In this document: one piece after another, positions 1 to 9,123 of the stretch | How positions within the stretch are numbered: the stretch's first letter is position 1 | How the letters are laid out: each line of letters begins with the position of its first letter | NCBI RefSeq assembly: GCF_021412565.1 | Contig: NZ_JAKCLJ010000003.1 | Location: 270,600-334,599, forward strand | Origin: Shewanella sp. AS1 | GTDB lineage: Bacteria > Pseudomonadota > Gammaproteobacteria > Enterobacterales > Shewanellaceae | Reading direction: 5' to 3' | Length of the DNA: 64,000 nt | Position numbers and translations under genes: made by a program | The notes under the pieces: generated by a model | Seen by the model: only the letters and a program-made list of their open reading frames with translations | Database searches by the model: none | Told to the model about the DNA's origin: nothing

Positions 1-547
1 GGCAGGACACGCACTTGGCATCCTCGGTTGTGGTCACTTGGGCATAGTGATCCGTTTTGGTCAACATCACGCGCATAGTGCGTGGCATGCCATTGTTGCC
101 ATTACCTGGACGAATATAACCAACCCCCATAGACTCAGGAGTCACCGCCGCATGGGGCATAGTCAGCTGATAGATCCCCTCACCTGTGTGGGTCAAAGTA
201 CCCACTGAGTTTTCATCCCCTTCGAAATAGGTCACATCAACTGTGTCGGCCAACATGCCAAATTCATTGGTTAGGGTTGAGAAGAGTTGTACTCGGTCGA
301 GATCTTCAATCGCAATGCCGTCCTGATTTTCTACCGAGAACTCGACACTGATCTCTCCCTCGCCATATTGCCAATCGAGTACCTTAGCCACACCCGATGT
401 TGTCACAATCGGTGCTGAGGCCCCAGGTGCGCCGGGAGCACCATCGGCTCCATCATTACCATCCTTACCATCACTGCCACAGGCAGAGAGTCCCATTGCA
501 GCGGCAACGCACAGAGCCACTTTATATTTAGTTATATTTTTCATCAT
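1..547 (-). CDS. OmcA/MtrC-family multiheme c-type cytochrome, outer-membrane lipoprotein (partial, 3' end outside window)
   Basis: The gene reads leftwards and is cut by the window edge. About 182 residues are visible. They begin with a lipoprotein signal peptide (MKNITKYKVALC..., lipobox LSAC), then a short collagen-like Gly-X-Y stretch (GKDGNDGADGAPGAPGA), then a beta-rich N-terminal domain. The last codons read DAKCVSC and the next base fits His, giving a CXXCH haem-binding motif near residue 179. This layout is that of the decahaem cytochromes MtrC, MtrF and OmcA, which carry electrons from the cell to metals and other outside acceptors. Which member it is cannot be told, because the haem region lies outside. 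Two ATGs (547 and 544) are possible; an AGGG ribosome site lies 4 and 7 bases upstream of them. Confidence 0.85.
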   Translation of the reverse strand, partial: MMKNITKYKVALCVAAAMGLSACGSDGKDGNDGADGAPGAPGASAPIVTTSGVAKVLDWQYGEGEISVEFSVENQDGIAIEDLDRVQLFSTLTNEFGMLADTVDVTYFEGDENSVGTLTHTGEGIYQLTMPHAAVTPESMGVGYIRPGNGNNGMPRTMRVMLTKTDHYAQVTTTEDAKCVSC

Positions 548-1033
548 TTTTCCCTGAAATTAATCGCGATGCCATCCAGGCAGGCATCTGACGCTCAGGG
601 TATAACTAAGCGTTAATTTACAATGTAAACCCGATCACAAAACCAACAGCCAAATAAACGAAAAAACATTAAATTTCATTACTTTAAAACACCTATCAAG
701 TAAAAATTAATCCAGGCTGAATCCGAAATTAACCCAAGATTGAATAGGACTTAACCAAGACTTAATCAGCCAGAGAAACAAGATTAATGACTAAATATCC
801 ATCAAATTCAGTGAAAAAATTGGCAAATCGATAAAATTGGGCTGGATTCGCTTGTAACAGGGATACCGTAAAATAAATAAAATTCAGACCTAACTCACAC
901 GAATACAGACACTCGCAAATACAGACACTCGTATATACAGGCACTCGCAAATACAGCTATCGTTTCGAAATACGAAAACTCTTGCACTAAATGATCGAGC
1001 GGAACGATAAAGCGAAACCATGAAGCTAACAGC
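548..1033. other. intergenic region upstream of the cytochrome gene, AT-rich
   Basis: About 490 bases without a convincing gene. It must hold the leftward promoter of the cytochrome gene. The only clear structure is a set of 16-bp tandem repeats at 902-949, listed separately. A 62-residue open frame that overlaps the repeats has no coding character. Confidence 0.6.
902..957. repeat. 16-bp tandem repeat, three copies plus a partial fourth
   Basis: Copies AATACAGACACTCGCA (902-917), AATACAGACACTCGTA (918-933) and TATACAGGCACTCGCA (934-949) are followed by a partial copy AATACAG. The repeats lie in a non-coding gap between phoU and the cytochrome gene. The period is about 1.5 helical turns. No function is known to me. 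Confidence 0.8.
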
Positions 1034-1058
1034 AAAAAAGCAGCCTAGGCTGCTTTTT
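1034..1058 (-). terminator. Rho-independent terminator after phoU
   Basis: A hairpin with arms GCAGCC/GGCTGC and a TA loop is flanked by A and T runs on both sides, so it could act in both directions. It lies 38 bases past the phoU stop and closes the pst operon. Confidence 0.8.
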
Positions 1059-1095
1059 ATGGAGATGACTGAGCTAGTACAGCTGAAAAGCTGGG

Positions 1096-1803
1096 TTAGA
1101 TTTTCTTCATCTCTTCATAGCTGGTGTGGCGCACATCTTTACCTTTCACATAGTAGATAATGTACTCACAGATGTTTTGGCAGCGATCCCCGACCCGCTC
1201 GACGGCGCGGGCCGCCCAAAGCACATCGAGCACCTCAGGGATAGAGCGTGGATCTTCCATCATATAGGTCATCAACTGACGGATAATCCCCTCATATTCG
1301 CTATCGAGCTTAAGATCGTCCTTATGCAGCTCCATAGCAACATCGGCGTCCATGCGCGCAAGCGCGTCCAGAGTCGAGTGCAAGGTGCGCGTCGCATGAC
1401 GCCCCATATTTTCGATACTGACCAGCAAAGGCTGCTGATTCTTAAGGCGCTTATCTAATGCCGCTTTCGCAATCTTGACGCAGGCATCACCGATACGCTC
1501 GAGATCGGCAATCGTCTTAGAGATGGCGATGATCAAGCGAAGGTCGCTGGCCGCAGGCTGACGCTTAGCAATAATGCGGGTACACTCCTCATCGATCGAC
1601 ACCTCCAGGCCATTGACCTTGTGGTCGCCTTCTATCACTTGCTGCGCCAGCTCAGCATCCAGACTCCCCAAAGCGTCGAGCGCCTGCTCCAGTTGCTGCT
1701 CAACCAGGCCGCCCATGGCCAGTACCCGGTTACGAATATCATCAAGCTCAGCATTGAACTGACCCGAGATATGCTTATTTAAATTCATGTTTTCCATCGA
1801 CAT
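1096..1803 (-). CDS. phoU: phosphate signalling complex protein PhoU
   Basis: 235 residues, the usual PhoU length. It is an all-helical protein with two PhoU repeats. Each has the metal-binding type motif: [20 protein letters not shown] in the first half, and [20 protein letters not shown] in the second. PhoU couples the PstSCAB transporter to the PhoR sensor and turns the Pho regulon off when phosphate is plentiful. It is the last gene of pstC-pstA-pstB-phoU, 102 bases after pstB, and is followed by a terminator. Start at MSMENMN has AAGG upstream; the second ATG two codons later is equally possible. Confidence 0.95.
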   Translation of the reverse strand: MSMENMNLNKHISGQFNAELDDIRNRVLAMGGLVEQQLEQALDALGSLDAELAQQVIEGDHKVNGLEVSIDEECTRIIAKRQPAASDLRLIIAISKTIADLERIGDACVKIAKAALDKRLKNQQPLLVSIENMGRHATRTLHSTLDALARMDADVAMELHKDDLKLDSEYEGIIRQLMTYMMEDPRSIPEVLDVLWAARAVERVGDRCQNICEYIIYYVKGKDVRHTSYEEMKKI

Positions 1804-1905
1804 TCAACCTTATCAATTCAAGCTATTTGGCTCTTGGGGCTTACTCTCGTTCAGCCCTTTTCCTCAATCTTTGCGATATGCACCCGCTTAACACTATTCG
1901 CAGTC

Positions 1906-2724
1906 TTAACCATAGCGGCCTGTGATGTAATCTTCGGTCTGCTTCTTCGAAGGCGTGGTGAATATGGTATTGGTATCGGCGTACTCAACCAGCTCACCCA
2001 TGTACATAAAGGCCGTTTGATCCGACACCCTAGCCGCCTGCTGCATGTTGTGGGTCACTATCACCACAGTGTACTTGGATTTAAGCTCGGTTATCAGTTC
2101 CTCGATGGTCAGGGTCGAGATAGGATCCAGCGCCGAGGTGGGCTCATCAAGCAACAAGACTTCCGGCTCGATAGCAATCGCGCGGGCGATAACCAAACGC
2201 TGCTGCTGACCACCAGAGAGACCAAAGGCGTTATCGTGCAGACGGTCTTTCACCTCATCCCAAATGGCGGCGCCGCGCAGGGAGCGTTCGGCGGCTTCAT
2301 CCAGCTCGCGGCGGTTATTGATCCCCTGCAGGCGCAGGCCATAGACCACGTTTTCATAGATAGACTTAGGGAAAGGGTTTGGACGCTGAAACACCATGCC
2401 CACGTTACGGCGCAGAGTCGCCACATCGATGCGTTTATCATAGATATTTTGCCCGTGCAGCAGGATCTCACCTGTGATATTGCAGCTTTCAACCAGATCG
2501 TTCATGCGGTTAATACAGCGCAGCAGGGTCGATTTACCACAGCCACTGGGGCCGATAAAGGCGGTTACCTGGTTTTTCGGTATCTTCATCGATACATCAA
2601 ACAGCGCCTGCTTATCACCATATTTCAGGTCTAAATTACGGATCTCCAGCGCCGTTAGCTCATCACTCAGATTAGCCAGGTCCACTGTTTCTGTTTTCAT
2701 TACCGAACTGTCTATCGAAATCAT
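1906..2724 (-). CDS. pstB: phosphate ABC transporter ATP-binding protein PstB
   Basis: 272 residues. This is the cytoplasmic ATPase of the high-affinity phosphate importer. Walker A is GPSGCGKST (about residue 58-66), the ABC signature is LSGGQQQR, Walker B is [13 protein letters not shown], and the H-loop is VTHNMQQA, all intact. The family hallmark NRMNDL follows Walker A. An AGGA sequence precedes the chosen start. It lies 63 bases after pstA and before phoU in the same operon. Confidence 0.96.
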   Translation of the reverse strand: MISIDSSVMKTETVDLANLSDELTALEIRNLDLKYGDKQALFDVSMKIPKNQVTAFIGPSGCGKSTLLRCINRMNDLVESCNITGEILLHGQNIYDKRIDVATLRRNVGMVFQRPNPFPKSIYENVVYGLRLQGINNRRELDEAAERSLRGAAIWDEVKDRLHDNAFGLSGGQQQRLVIARAIAIEPEVLLLDEPTSALDPISTLTIEELITELKSKYTVVIVTHNMQQAARVSDQTAFMYMGELVEYADTNTIFTTPSKKQTEDYITGRYG

Positions 2725-2787
2725 CTCTATTCCTAATTCATTCAGGATATTCGCCCGAGCCAGGCTCAGGCGCCATTGGATCTATTA

Positions 2788-4440
2788 TTAATGCTCGAGT
2801 GAGCGATACTTCTCACGTAAATGGTTACGCACCGCAATGGCCGTCAGGTTCAAGGCTACAATCACTGACACCAACAGGAAAGAGGTGGCGTATACCAAGG
2901 GGCGAGCCGCCTCCACATTGGGGCTCTGAAAACCCACATCGTAAATATGGAAACCTAAATGCATGAATTTACGTTCTAAATGCACAAAGGGGAAATTCAT
3001 ATCTATAGGCAGGGTCGGCGCCAGTTTCACTACGCCCACCAGCATCAAAGGCGCAACCTCACCGGCTGCTCGGGCCACAGCCAAAATCAAACCCGTCATA
3101 ATCGCCGGACTCGCCATGGGCAAAATAATACGCCACAGGGTTTCCGCCTTGGTGGCGCCTAGGGCAAGACTGCCCTGACGAACCGAACTTGGAATACGGC
3201 TCAATCCCTCTTCGGTGGAGACGATCACCACAGGCAGGGTCAGAATCGCCAGCGTCAGCGCCGACCAGATCACCCCAGGTGAGCCAAAGGTGGGCGATGG
3301 CAAGGCTTCTGGGTAGAAGAGCTGATCGATAGAGCCGCCCAGCATATAGACGAAGAAGCCTAAGCCAAATACCCCGTAGACGATAGAAGGCACACCAGCT
3401 AAGTTGATCACCGCGATGCGGATCATCTTAGTGATGGGGCCTTTCTTCGCGTATTCATGCAGATAAACCGCGGCAATCACACCAAATGGAGTCACTATCA
3501 CCGCCATTAAGAGCACCATAAATACAGTACCGAAAATCGCCGGGAACACCCCGCCTTCGGTGTTGGCCTCTCGGGGATCGGCGCTGATAAAGTTACCGAC
3601 ACCGGCAAACCAGTGGCCGACCTTACCCATCAGCCCCAGGCGGTTGGAATAAGTCACGCCTAAGATACTGTCGAGTTTCAGCGTCACTTCCTGACCGCGC
3701 ATATCGCGGATGATCACAGCATCCCGCGCCGCTTCACTTCGCAGGGCAAAGAAGTTTTTTTCCAGCGCCTGATATTCAGTGTGCAGCTTTTCACGCTCGC
3801 TAGCCAGTGCCTGCTTTTTGCTGTCTGTCAGGGCATTTTCCAGCTCATAGCCGCGCTCTTTTAAACGCAGATTCTCCAGCTGATAGTTAATTGAGCCGAT
3901 ATCGCCTTTCTGCAGAGAGACCGCTTTATCACTGATGGCCACAGCGCGCTCGATATGTGCCTCTAACGAGTGCTCGATATCATCGAGTGCCAGGCGTTTG
4001 CCATCTTCGATAATGGCGATGGGATAACCGTAAAAATCACCGTTTTTACTGCGCTCCAGCTTAGCCACATCCAGAGGCTCACTGCGCGACACTATATCAG
4101 TCGCCAAAATCCAGCGAAAATCGAGCGAGACAAATTCGCGGTTACCGGTTTTCACCAGATAACGGGTCACCATCTCACCGGGATCGTTATTAAATTTGTG
4201 CCCCGCCGCTTTTAGCCGCTCCGTTGGCACCTCTTCTCTGTCGTAAATCTCACCAATCAGAGTCGACTTGACCCCTTGTTGATCCACCAGCTCCCACTGA
4301 TAGATAGGTGCTGGCCAGAAATAACTTAGACCACGCCAGGCAATTAACAGCAGCAGGCCCAATACGGCGATCAAACTGATACTGACCGCGCCACCTGTCA
4401 TCCAGATCCAGGGGGAACCCGATTTAAACCACTTACCCAT
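2788..4440 (-). CDS. pstA: phosphate ABC transporter permease PstA (long form)
   Basis: 550 residues, nearly twice E. coli PstA (296). One membrane helix lies near residues 14-36. A soluble, probably periplasmic, insert of roughly 260 residues follows, with a heptad-rich coiled-coil stretch around residues 165-245. The normal MetI-like permease domain is at the C-terminus, with the EAA-type loop GSLALGATKAETLWRIILP that contacts PstB. PstA pairs with PstC to form the channel. AAGGGG lies upstream of the start. The gene is 60 bases after pstC. Long PstA/PstC forms are, to my knowledge, common in Shewanella and relatives, so the length is not a fusion error. Confidence 0.93.
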   Translation of the reverse strand: MGKWFKSGSPWIWMTGGAVSISLIAVLGLLLLIAWRGLSYFWPAPIYQWELVDQQGVKSTLIGEIYDREEVPTERLKAAGHKFNNDPGEMVTRYLVKTGNREFVSLDFRWILATDIVSRSEPLDVAKLERSKNGDFYGYPIAIIEDGKRLALDDIEHSLEAHIERAVAISDKAVSLQKGDIGSINYQLENLRLKERGYELENALTDSKKQALASEREKLHTEYQALEKNFFALRSEAARDAVIIRDMRGQEVTLKLDSILGVTYSNRLGLMGKVGHWFAGVGNFISADPREANTEGGVFPAIFGTVFMVLLMAVIVTPFGVIAAVYLHEYAKKGPITKMIRIAVINLAGVPSIVYGVFGLGFFVYMLGGSIDQLFYPEALPSPTFGSPGVIWSALTLAILTLPVVIVSTEEGLSRIPSSVRQGSLALGATKAETLWRIILPMASPAIMTGLILAVARAAGEVAPLMLVGVVKLAPTLPIDMNFPFVHLERKFMHLGFHIYDVGFQSPNVEAARPLVYATSFLLVSVIVALNLTAIAVRNHLREKYRSLEH

Positions 4441-4500
4441 TACATAAGCCCCTTAAGGTCGCAGGCAAAAAATAGAAATATGTCATCTTGCTGTTCTCCA

Positions 4501-6774
4501 TTAGAGTGAGCTGTAGCGTTCGCGCAGACGCTGCCTGACCACTTCGGCTATGGTGTTAAACAGGAAGGTAAAGATAAAGAGCACGAAGGCCGCCAGGAAA
4601 AGCACCCGATAATGGGAGCTGCCGATGGCCGATTCTGGCATCTCAACGGCTATGTTGGCCGCCAAGGTTCGCATCCCCTCAAACACGCTCCACTCCATGA
4701 TGGCCGTATTCCCTGTGGCCATCAGCACTATCATGGTTTCACCAACGGCGCGGCCAAGCCCCATCATGACGGCAGAGAAGATCCCAGGGCTTGCGGTAAG
4801 CAGCACAACCCGGGTTAGGGTCTGCCAGTTGGTCGCCCCCAGCGCCAGACTGCCGTTCGACAGATGACGGGGCACAGAAAACACCGCATCTTCGGCAATC
4901 GAGAAGATGGTAGGAATGACGGCAAATCCCATGGCGATCCCCACCACTAAGGCGTTACGCTGATCGAAGGTGATGCCAAGCTCGTTGGTGATATATAAAC
5001 GGGTATCGCCGCCGAAGAAAGCCACCTCGACGATGGGGCTAAGATAAAAAGCCAGCCAGCCAATAAAGATAATCACAGGCAGCAGCATCAACTCCTGATA
5101 CACCTCGGGCAGACGCTGTTTCCAGCGACCCGGCAGCTTATACCAGGCAAAGGCGCTGAGCAGTATGCCGACGGGCAGCATCAAGATCAGCATCACTATC
5201 CCCGGCAGGTGATCTTCTATCAAAGGCGCCAGCCAGAGCCCGGCCAGGAAGCCTAAGATAACCGTCGGCAAGGCCTCCATGATCTCGATAGTAGGCTTAA
5301 CCACAGAGCGCACCTTAGGCGACATGAAATAGGCGGTATAAATCGCACCGGCAATGGCCAGAGGCGTGGCAAACAGCATGGCATAAAGCGCCGCCTTCAT
5401 TGTGCCGAACGCCAGTGGCATCAGGCTGAGTTTGGCCTCGAAATCATCCGAACCGGACGTGGACTGCCACACATATTGCGGCTCAGGGTAGCCCTCGTAC
5501 CATACCTTGTCCCACATGGCGCTCCAGGAGACTTCCGGGTGACTGTTTTCTACGCTAAACAGATGCAGCTTGTCGCCAGCTTCGACCACAAGGCCATTAG
5601 AACGGGGACTAAACCCCATGGTTTTAGGCTGCTTAATATCGAAGGTCTCGGAGAAGAGTCTGCGCTGACTCGTGGTATAGAGCAGATCCAGCTCCCCAGA
5701 ATCGCTGATGGTGGCAAAGCTCTTGCGGTAAAACTCACTGGCGATGCCTTTAACACCTTCGCTATTTTTAAATTCGCGGATCTGCTGGTATTGGCGGCCA
5801 TTTTCACCATTAACCTGAAAATATTGCAGGATAAGGCCGTTATCATAACTGACCAAGATTGAGCTGGCACCGGCGAGCAGCGCCACATGGGTGACTTTGG
5901 TTTTAGCGCGCTCAAGTTCTATCACCTGATGCAGCGACACCTCATCGGCATAGCTAATATCGTAGATAAACAGACGACCGCCCGAACGCAGCAGCAATTG
6001 ACGCTGATCCGGCGTCATCAACTGCTGCAGCACATTTTGCGGTGCGCCTTCGATAACCTGGGTGGTCGACTCCCACTCCACCTCTTCTGTCATCATGTTC
6101 TCCTCCCCGTTCTGGCGGGTGAGATACCACAGACCGTTATCGGCGCGATAGGCAAAGCTCATCTTATCTGAGGTATAGACAAAACCCAGTTGCTTGAGTG
6201 CAAGCCCATCAGGGGACACCTGCAGAGGCGTTTCCCCCAGAGGGAAGCGTAAACTTGGGGTGATGAGTCGCTTATCGCCAGGATAGGTGACGGAAAAATG
6301 AATTCCAGCAATGATCACGCTGCCATCGGACAGACCAAAGGCGAAACGCTGCTCACTGGGCACGGCGGCCACGCTACTGACGATAGACACGCCAGCTGAT
6401 AGCTCGATGCTCTCTTGTTTTACCAACTGGCCGCTCAGGGCGCTGTAAAACGCCACTTGGCCATTGGTCATCACCCGATAGAGGATCTCGTTTTGCTCAT
6501 CGCTGCCCACCATCAGGGTCGGTACATCCTGAGTCTGTAGCGCTGAGCTGTGCAGATCTATGCTAGTCACAGGAGAAACATGGGCACCATCAAAAATCGG
6601 CTTAACCACATAGAGCAGATAGAAAAAAATCAGTAATAGTGCAACAAACACCATGGTACCGCCGAGCGTAACCCCGTATTGAGTCAACTTATCCCTCACC
6701 AGACGTCGGCTAGATCCTTGACTCATCAGTAAGTTTGTTGCCCTTGAACCAGGTTGAGAGACCTGAGTTGCCAT
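4501..6774 (-). CDS. pstC: phosphate ABC transporter permease PstC (long form with periplasmic domain)
   Basis: 757 residues against 319 in E. coli. After one N-terminal membrane helix (about residues 38-60) there is a soluble region of about 380 residues. It has repeated beta-strand patterns resembling blades of a WD40 or beta-propeller fold (for example DGSVIIAGIHF and SGELDLLYTT). The C-terminal permease domain has six membrane segments and the EAA-like loop GSLALGATNWQTLTRVVLL. It is the first gene of the operon. A GAGG site precedes ATG. No phosphate-binding pstS is adjacent, so the binding protein must be encoded elsewhere. The propeller reading is an inference from sequence pattern only. 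Confidence 0.93.
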   Translation of the reverse strand: MATQVSQPGSRATNLLMSQGSSRRLVRDKLTQYGVTLGGTMVFVALLLIFFYLLYVVKPIFDGAHVSPVTSIDLHSSALQTQDVPTLMVGSDEQNEILYRVMTNGQVAFYSALSGQLVKQESIELSAGVSIVSSVAAVPSEQRFAFGLSDGSVIIAGIHFSVTYPGDKRLITPSLRFPLGETPLQVSPDGLALKQLGFVYTSDKMSFAYRADNGLWYLTRQNGEENMMTEEVEWESTTQVIEGAPQNVLQQLMTPDQRQLLLRSGGRLFIYDISYADEVSLHQVIELERAKTKVTHVALLAGASSILVSYDNGLILQYFQVNGENGRQYQQIREFKNSEGVKGIASEFYRKSFATISDSGELDLLYTTSQRRLFSETFDIKQPKTMGFSPRSNGLVVEAGDKLHLFSVENSHPEVSWSAMWDKVWYEGYPEPQYVWQSTSGSDDFEAKLSLMPLAFGTMKAALYAMLFATPLAIAGAIYTAYFMSPKVRSVVKPTIEIMEALPTVILGFLAGLWLAPLIEDHLPGIVMLILMLPVGILLSAFAWYKLPGRWKQRLPEVYQELMLLPVIIFIGWLAFYLSPIVEVAFFGGDTRLYITNELGITFDQRNALVVGIAMGFAVIPTIFSIAEDAVFSVPRHLSNGSLALGATNWQTLTRVVLLTASPGIFSAVMMGLGRAVGETMIVLMATGNTAIMEWSVFEGMRTLAANIAVEMPESAIGSSHYRVLFLAAFVLFIFTFLFNTIAEVVRQRLRERYSSL

Positions 6775-6873
6775 TAGAACCTCGTTAATTATTGTTCCGT
6801 ATAATTTTCGCTGGGATTGTCGTTTCGGCTATGTTAACTATAGTGAAACAACTGCCCATTTCTGACCGTCGAG

Positions 6874-6907
6874 ATTATATGACGCAAAGATGACACTATT
6901 GTTACAG
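6874..6907 (-). promoter_or_regulatory. Pho box plus -10 box: PhoB-dependent promoter of pstC-pstA-pstB-phoU
   Basis: On the minus strand, CTGTAAC and GTGTCAT are spaced by 4 bases at 6907-6890, matching the two-repeat Pho box (consensus CTGTCAT N4 CTGTCAT). A perfect TATAAT begins 10 bases further on, at 6879-6874. This is the known geometry in which the Pho box replaces the -35 element. The pstC start is about 100 bases downstream. The site also lies 41 bases ahead of the divergent gcvR-like gene. Confidence 0.8.
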
Positions 6908-6947
6908 ACAACGCATCTAACCGCTAACTTAAGGAGTTTTTAATCAC

Positions 6948-7445
6948 ATGTTACGCTACTTAGTGACTCTGCAAGTCAAAGATAGAAGAGGATTAGTCGA
7001 ACAGATCGCCCATATTGTCAGCCGCCACGGTGGCCATTGGCTCGACTCTGAACTGCGTCATCTCGATGGCATCTTCGCCGCCATCTTACTGCTGGAAGTC
7101 CCCGCCGCCAATTGGGATACTTTGCTGGAAAATCTCGAATGTATCGAAGGCCTTACCCTCACCTATGTGAAAACCAGCCACAGTGCGCCGCAAGCCCCCT
7201 GTAAACGTTACTCAGTCGTGGCCTACGACAGACCCGGCTTAGTGCACGAGATGTCAAACAAGATAAGCGACTTAGGCATCAATATCGAAAAACTCTCCAC
7301 CAACTATGAGAGTGCCAGCCACACGGGCGTGCTGCTATTTCGCGCCAGTTTCAGCCTCAATATCCAGGATGAAGCCACAGAGCAGGCATTGACTCAGGCG
7401 CTCTATAGCATAGGGGATGATGTGGTACTCGACAGGCTGGATTAG
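6948..7445 (+). CDS. gcvR: ACT-domain protein, GcvR-type regulator
   Basis: 165 residues made of two ACT domains: about 3-70 (YLVTLQVKDRRGLVEQIAHIV) and 87-160 (YSVVAYDRPGLVHEMSNKIS). This is the architecture of GcvR, which binds glycine and restrains GcvA at the glycine-cleavage operon. There is no DNA-binding domain, as expected. AAGGAG lies 11 bases before ATG. It is divergent from pstC. The family assignment is good; the target regulator is not in the window, so the role is inferred. Confidence 0.8.
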   Translation: MLRYLVTLQVKDRRGLVEQIAHIVSRHGGHWLDSELRHLDGIFAAILLLEVPAANWDTLLENLECIEGLTLTYVKTSHSAPQAPCKRYSVVAYDRPGLVHEMSNKISDLGINIEKLSTNYESASHTGVLLFRASFSLNIQDEATEQALTQALYSIGDDVVLDRLD

Positions 7446-7484
7446 TGGGCCATCCGCGACTAAGCCAATAATTCACACAACAGC

Positions 7485-7509
7485 TCGCCCGCAGCATTGA
7501 TGCGGGCGA
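7485..7509 (+). terminator. hairpin after the GcvR-like gene, possible terminator
   Basis: Perfect 9-bp arms TCGCCCGCA/TGCGGGCGA enclose a 7-base loop, 40 bases past the stop codon. No T-run follows, so it may act as an mRNA-stabilising or Rho-assisted hairpin rather than a strict intrinsic terminator. Confidence 0.45.
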
Positions 7510-7667
7510 ATGCTGACAATCGAAAAAAGCGTTCAGGATAGCTCAGCAAATTCTGATATACTCCCATCTATTATAAGTAATCACCTGAATTAGTAATCAT
7601 CTGAATTAGCTTGATTTTTACCCATCAGTTTTAGTCCTTCAGGTAAACAAAAACACTGGAAGCTCCC

Positions 7668-8504
7668 ATGCCAAATACCCCTGTCACAGGAAATATACGT
7701 AAGATGCGCGCCAGCCTCGGCGCCGGTGGACAAGTCAATTACCAACTCCCTCTGTCTGATGCCTTAGTCGAGATGAATCCGCTTATCGGCCAGCAAGTGA
7801 CGCTTACTCACACAGGCAATATCCACTGCTGTCACTGCGGCAAGAAAACCAAGAAAAGTTTCTCCCAGGGTCACTGTTTTGTCTGCATGAAAAAACTGGC
7901 CAGCTGCGACATGTGCATCATGAAACCTGAGACCTGCCACTACGCCCAGGGGACCTGCCGCGAGCCACAATGGGGCGAAGACAACTGCTTTGTGCCCCAC
8001 TATGTGTATCTGTCCAATACCTCCGGCCTCAAAGTCGGCATCACACGTCATACCCAGCTGCCGACACGTTGGATAGATCAAGGTGCAACCCAGGGACTGC
8101 CGATTTTAAAAGTCTCCAGCAGGCAGCTATCTGGCTTAGTGGAAGTGGAGCTGGCGAAAATGATCGCCGATAAGACCAATTGGCGCACCATGTTAAAAGG
8201 CGATGCCGAGCCGCTTGATTTAACCGAGCATGCAAAACAGCTGCTGCCGCAAATCGAGACCCGCCTGCATGAGCTGGCGATGGAACATGGCGAGTATGCC
8301 ATTGAAAAGCTGGATGAAACCATAGTGGAGATAGACTACCCTGTAGTAGAGTACCCTAAGAAAATCGCCTCCCACAACTTCGATAAAGATCCCGTTGTCA
8401 GCGGTAAACTGCTGGGCATAAAGGGGCAATATCTGATCTTCGATACCGGCGTGATTAACCTGAGAAAATTCACCGCCTATGAGATAAGCATAGAAGCGGC
8501 CTAG
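7668..8504 (+). CDS. DUF2797 domain protein with zinc-binding cysteine cluster
   Basis: 278 residues, full length for DUF2797. An N-terminal cysteine-rich part (about residues 45-105) has CCHC, CFVC, CDMC and CHYAQGTC motifs, which suggests metal binding. It is followed by YVYLSNTSGLKVGITRHTQL and RWIDQGA, a stretch that resembles the GIY-YIG-like fold. The function of this family is unknown. The gene stands alone on the plus strand just before the accessory island. A weak site (GGAAGCTCCC) precedes ATG. Confidence 0.85.
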   Translation: MPNTPVTGNIRKMRASLGAGGQVNYQLPLSDALVEMNPLIGQQVTLTHTGNIHCCHCGKKTKKSFSQGHCFVCMKKLASCDMCIMKPETCHYAQGTCREPQWGEDNCFVPHYVYLSNTSGLKVGITRHTQLPTRWIDQGATQGLPILKVSSRQLSGLVEVELAKMIADKTNWRTMLKGDAEPLDLTEHAKQLLPQIETRLHELAMEHGEYAIEKLDETIVEIDYPVVEYPKKIASHNFDKDPVVSGKLLGIKGQYLIFDTGVINLRKFTAYEISIEAA

Positions 8505-8552
8505 TAGCGAGTGGCGGGCTCGCTTCGGCTTGTTCGCCGCTCGTTCCCAAGG

Positions 8553-8855
8553 TTATTGTTTACTCAACAGGAACTTACGCAAATCTCTCTCTGCACGCAT
8601 AACAAACAGAATAAAAACTTTGTCATCCTCTTGTTTATAGAAAACACGACACGGATTAACGACAAGTTCACGATAACTTAAGTGTTCCAGTTCGGGCGGA
8701 ATGCGACCCGATCCAGGGAATGCTTCTAGACGTTCAACTTTAGAGAAGATCGTTTGAACCAATTGCTTTGCAGCTACGACATTTTCAAGTGCTATGTACT
8801 CAGCGATATCATTAAGGTCAGATAGCGCAGGTTCGGTCCAGATTATTTCAGCCAT
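8553..8855 (-). CDS. RelE/ParE-family toxin
   Basis: 100 residues with the ParE/RelE fold pattern: WTEPALSDLNDIAEYIA at the N-terminus, FPGSGRIPPEL in the middle, and RELVVNPCRVFYKQEDDKVFILFVMRAERD at the C-terminal strands. Such toxins poison either gyrase (ParE) or ribosome-bound mRNA (RelE). The sequence does not settle which; the YIALENVVAAKQLVQ part is more ParE-like. Its start overlaps the antitoxin gene by 13 bases, so the two are translationally coupled. Confidence 0.9.
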   Translation of the reverse strand: MAEIIWTEPALSDLNDIAEYIALENVVAAKQLVQTIFSKVERLEAFPGSGRIPPELEHLSYRELVVNPCRVFYKQEDDKVFILFVMRAERDLRKFLLSKQ

Positions 8856-9100
8856 TTTGACATTTTGCCTTTGGCTTGCTCGTGACTTAGCACTTTACCG
8901 TCAGCTAATGCGCGTTCGCCTCGTGCAATGCCCTCCAGAATCGCCAAACGATTTTGCATAAACTCATAGTCATCAACATCAACAAGATATGCGGATGGCT
9001 TACCATGTTCTGTAATTAACACTGGTTCTTTCGTGTCGTGGAGATCGGCAAGGATCTTAGTTGCTTGGCGTTTGAGAGATGTAACTAATTCTACTTTCAT
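8843..9100 (-). CDS. Phd/YefM-family antitoxin
   Basis: 85 residues. The Phd/YefM DNA-binding N-terminal domain shows VTSLKRQATKILADLHDTKEP, then LITEHGKPSAYLVDVDDYEFM, which is typical of the family. The C-terminal half (residues 55-85) would wrap the toxin. It is the first gene of the pair. A perfect palindrome 24 bases upstream of the start is the likely autoregulatory operator. Confidence 0.92.
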   Translation of the reverse strand: MKVELVTSLKRQATKILADLHDTKEPVLITEHGKPSAYLVDVDDYEFMQNRLAILEGIARGERALADGKVLSHEQAKGKMSKWLK

Positions 9101-9123
9101 GAGAGCTGCTCAAAAGGAATACT

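Noticed and set aside
762..950. Small gene of 62 codons
   Set aside because: It overlaps the tandem repeats, has no ribosome site and no coding character.
902..957. CRISPR array
   Set aside because: The repeats are directly abutting 16-mers with no spacers and no cas genes nearby.
2788..6774. Frameshift or gene fusion in pstA/pstC
   Set aside because: Both long frames are continuous, have good starts and keep intact permease domains; the extra domains appear to be a lineage trait.
8503..8552. Second attC site after parE
   Set aside because: There is a hairpin with one mismatch, but no GTTRRRY/RYYYAAC pair at the right spacing and no clear bulged bases.
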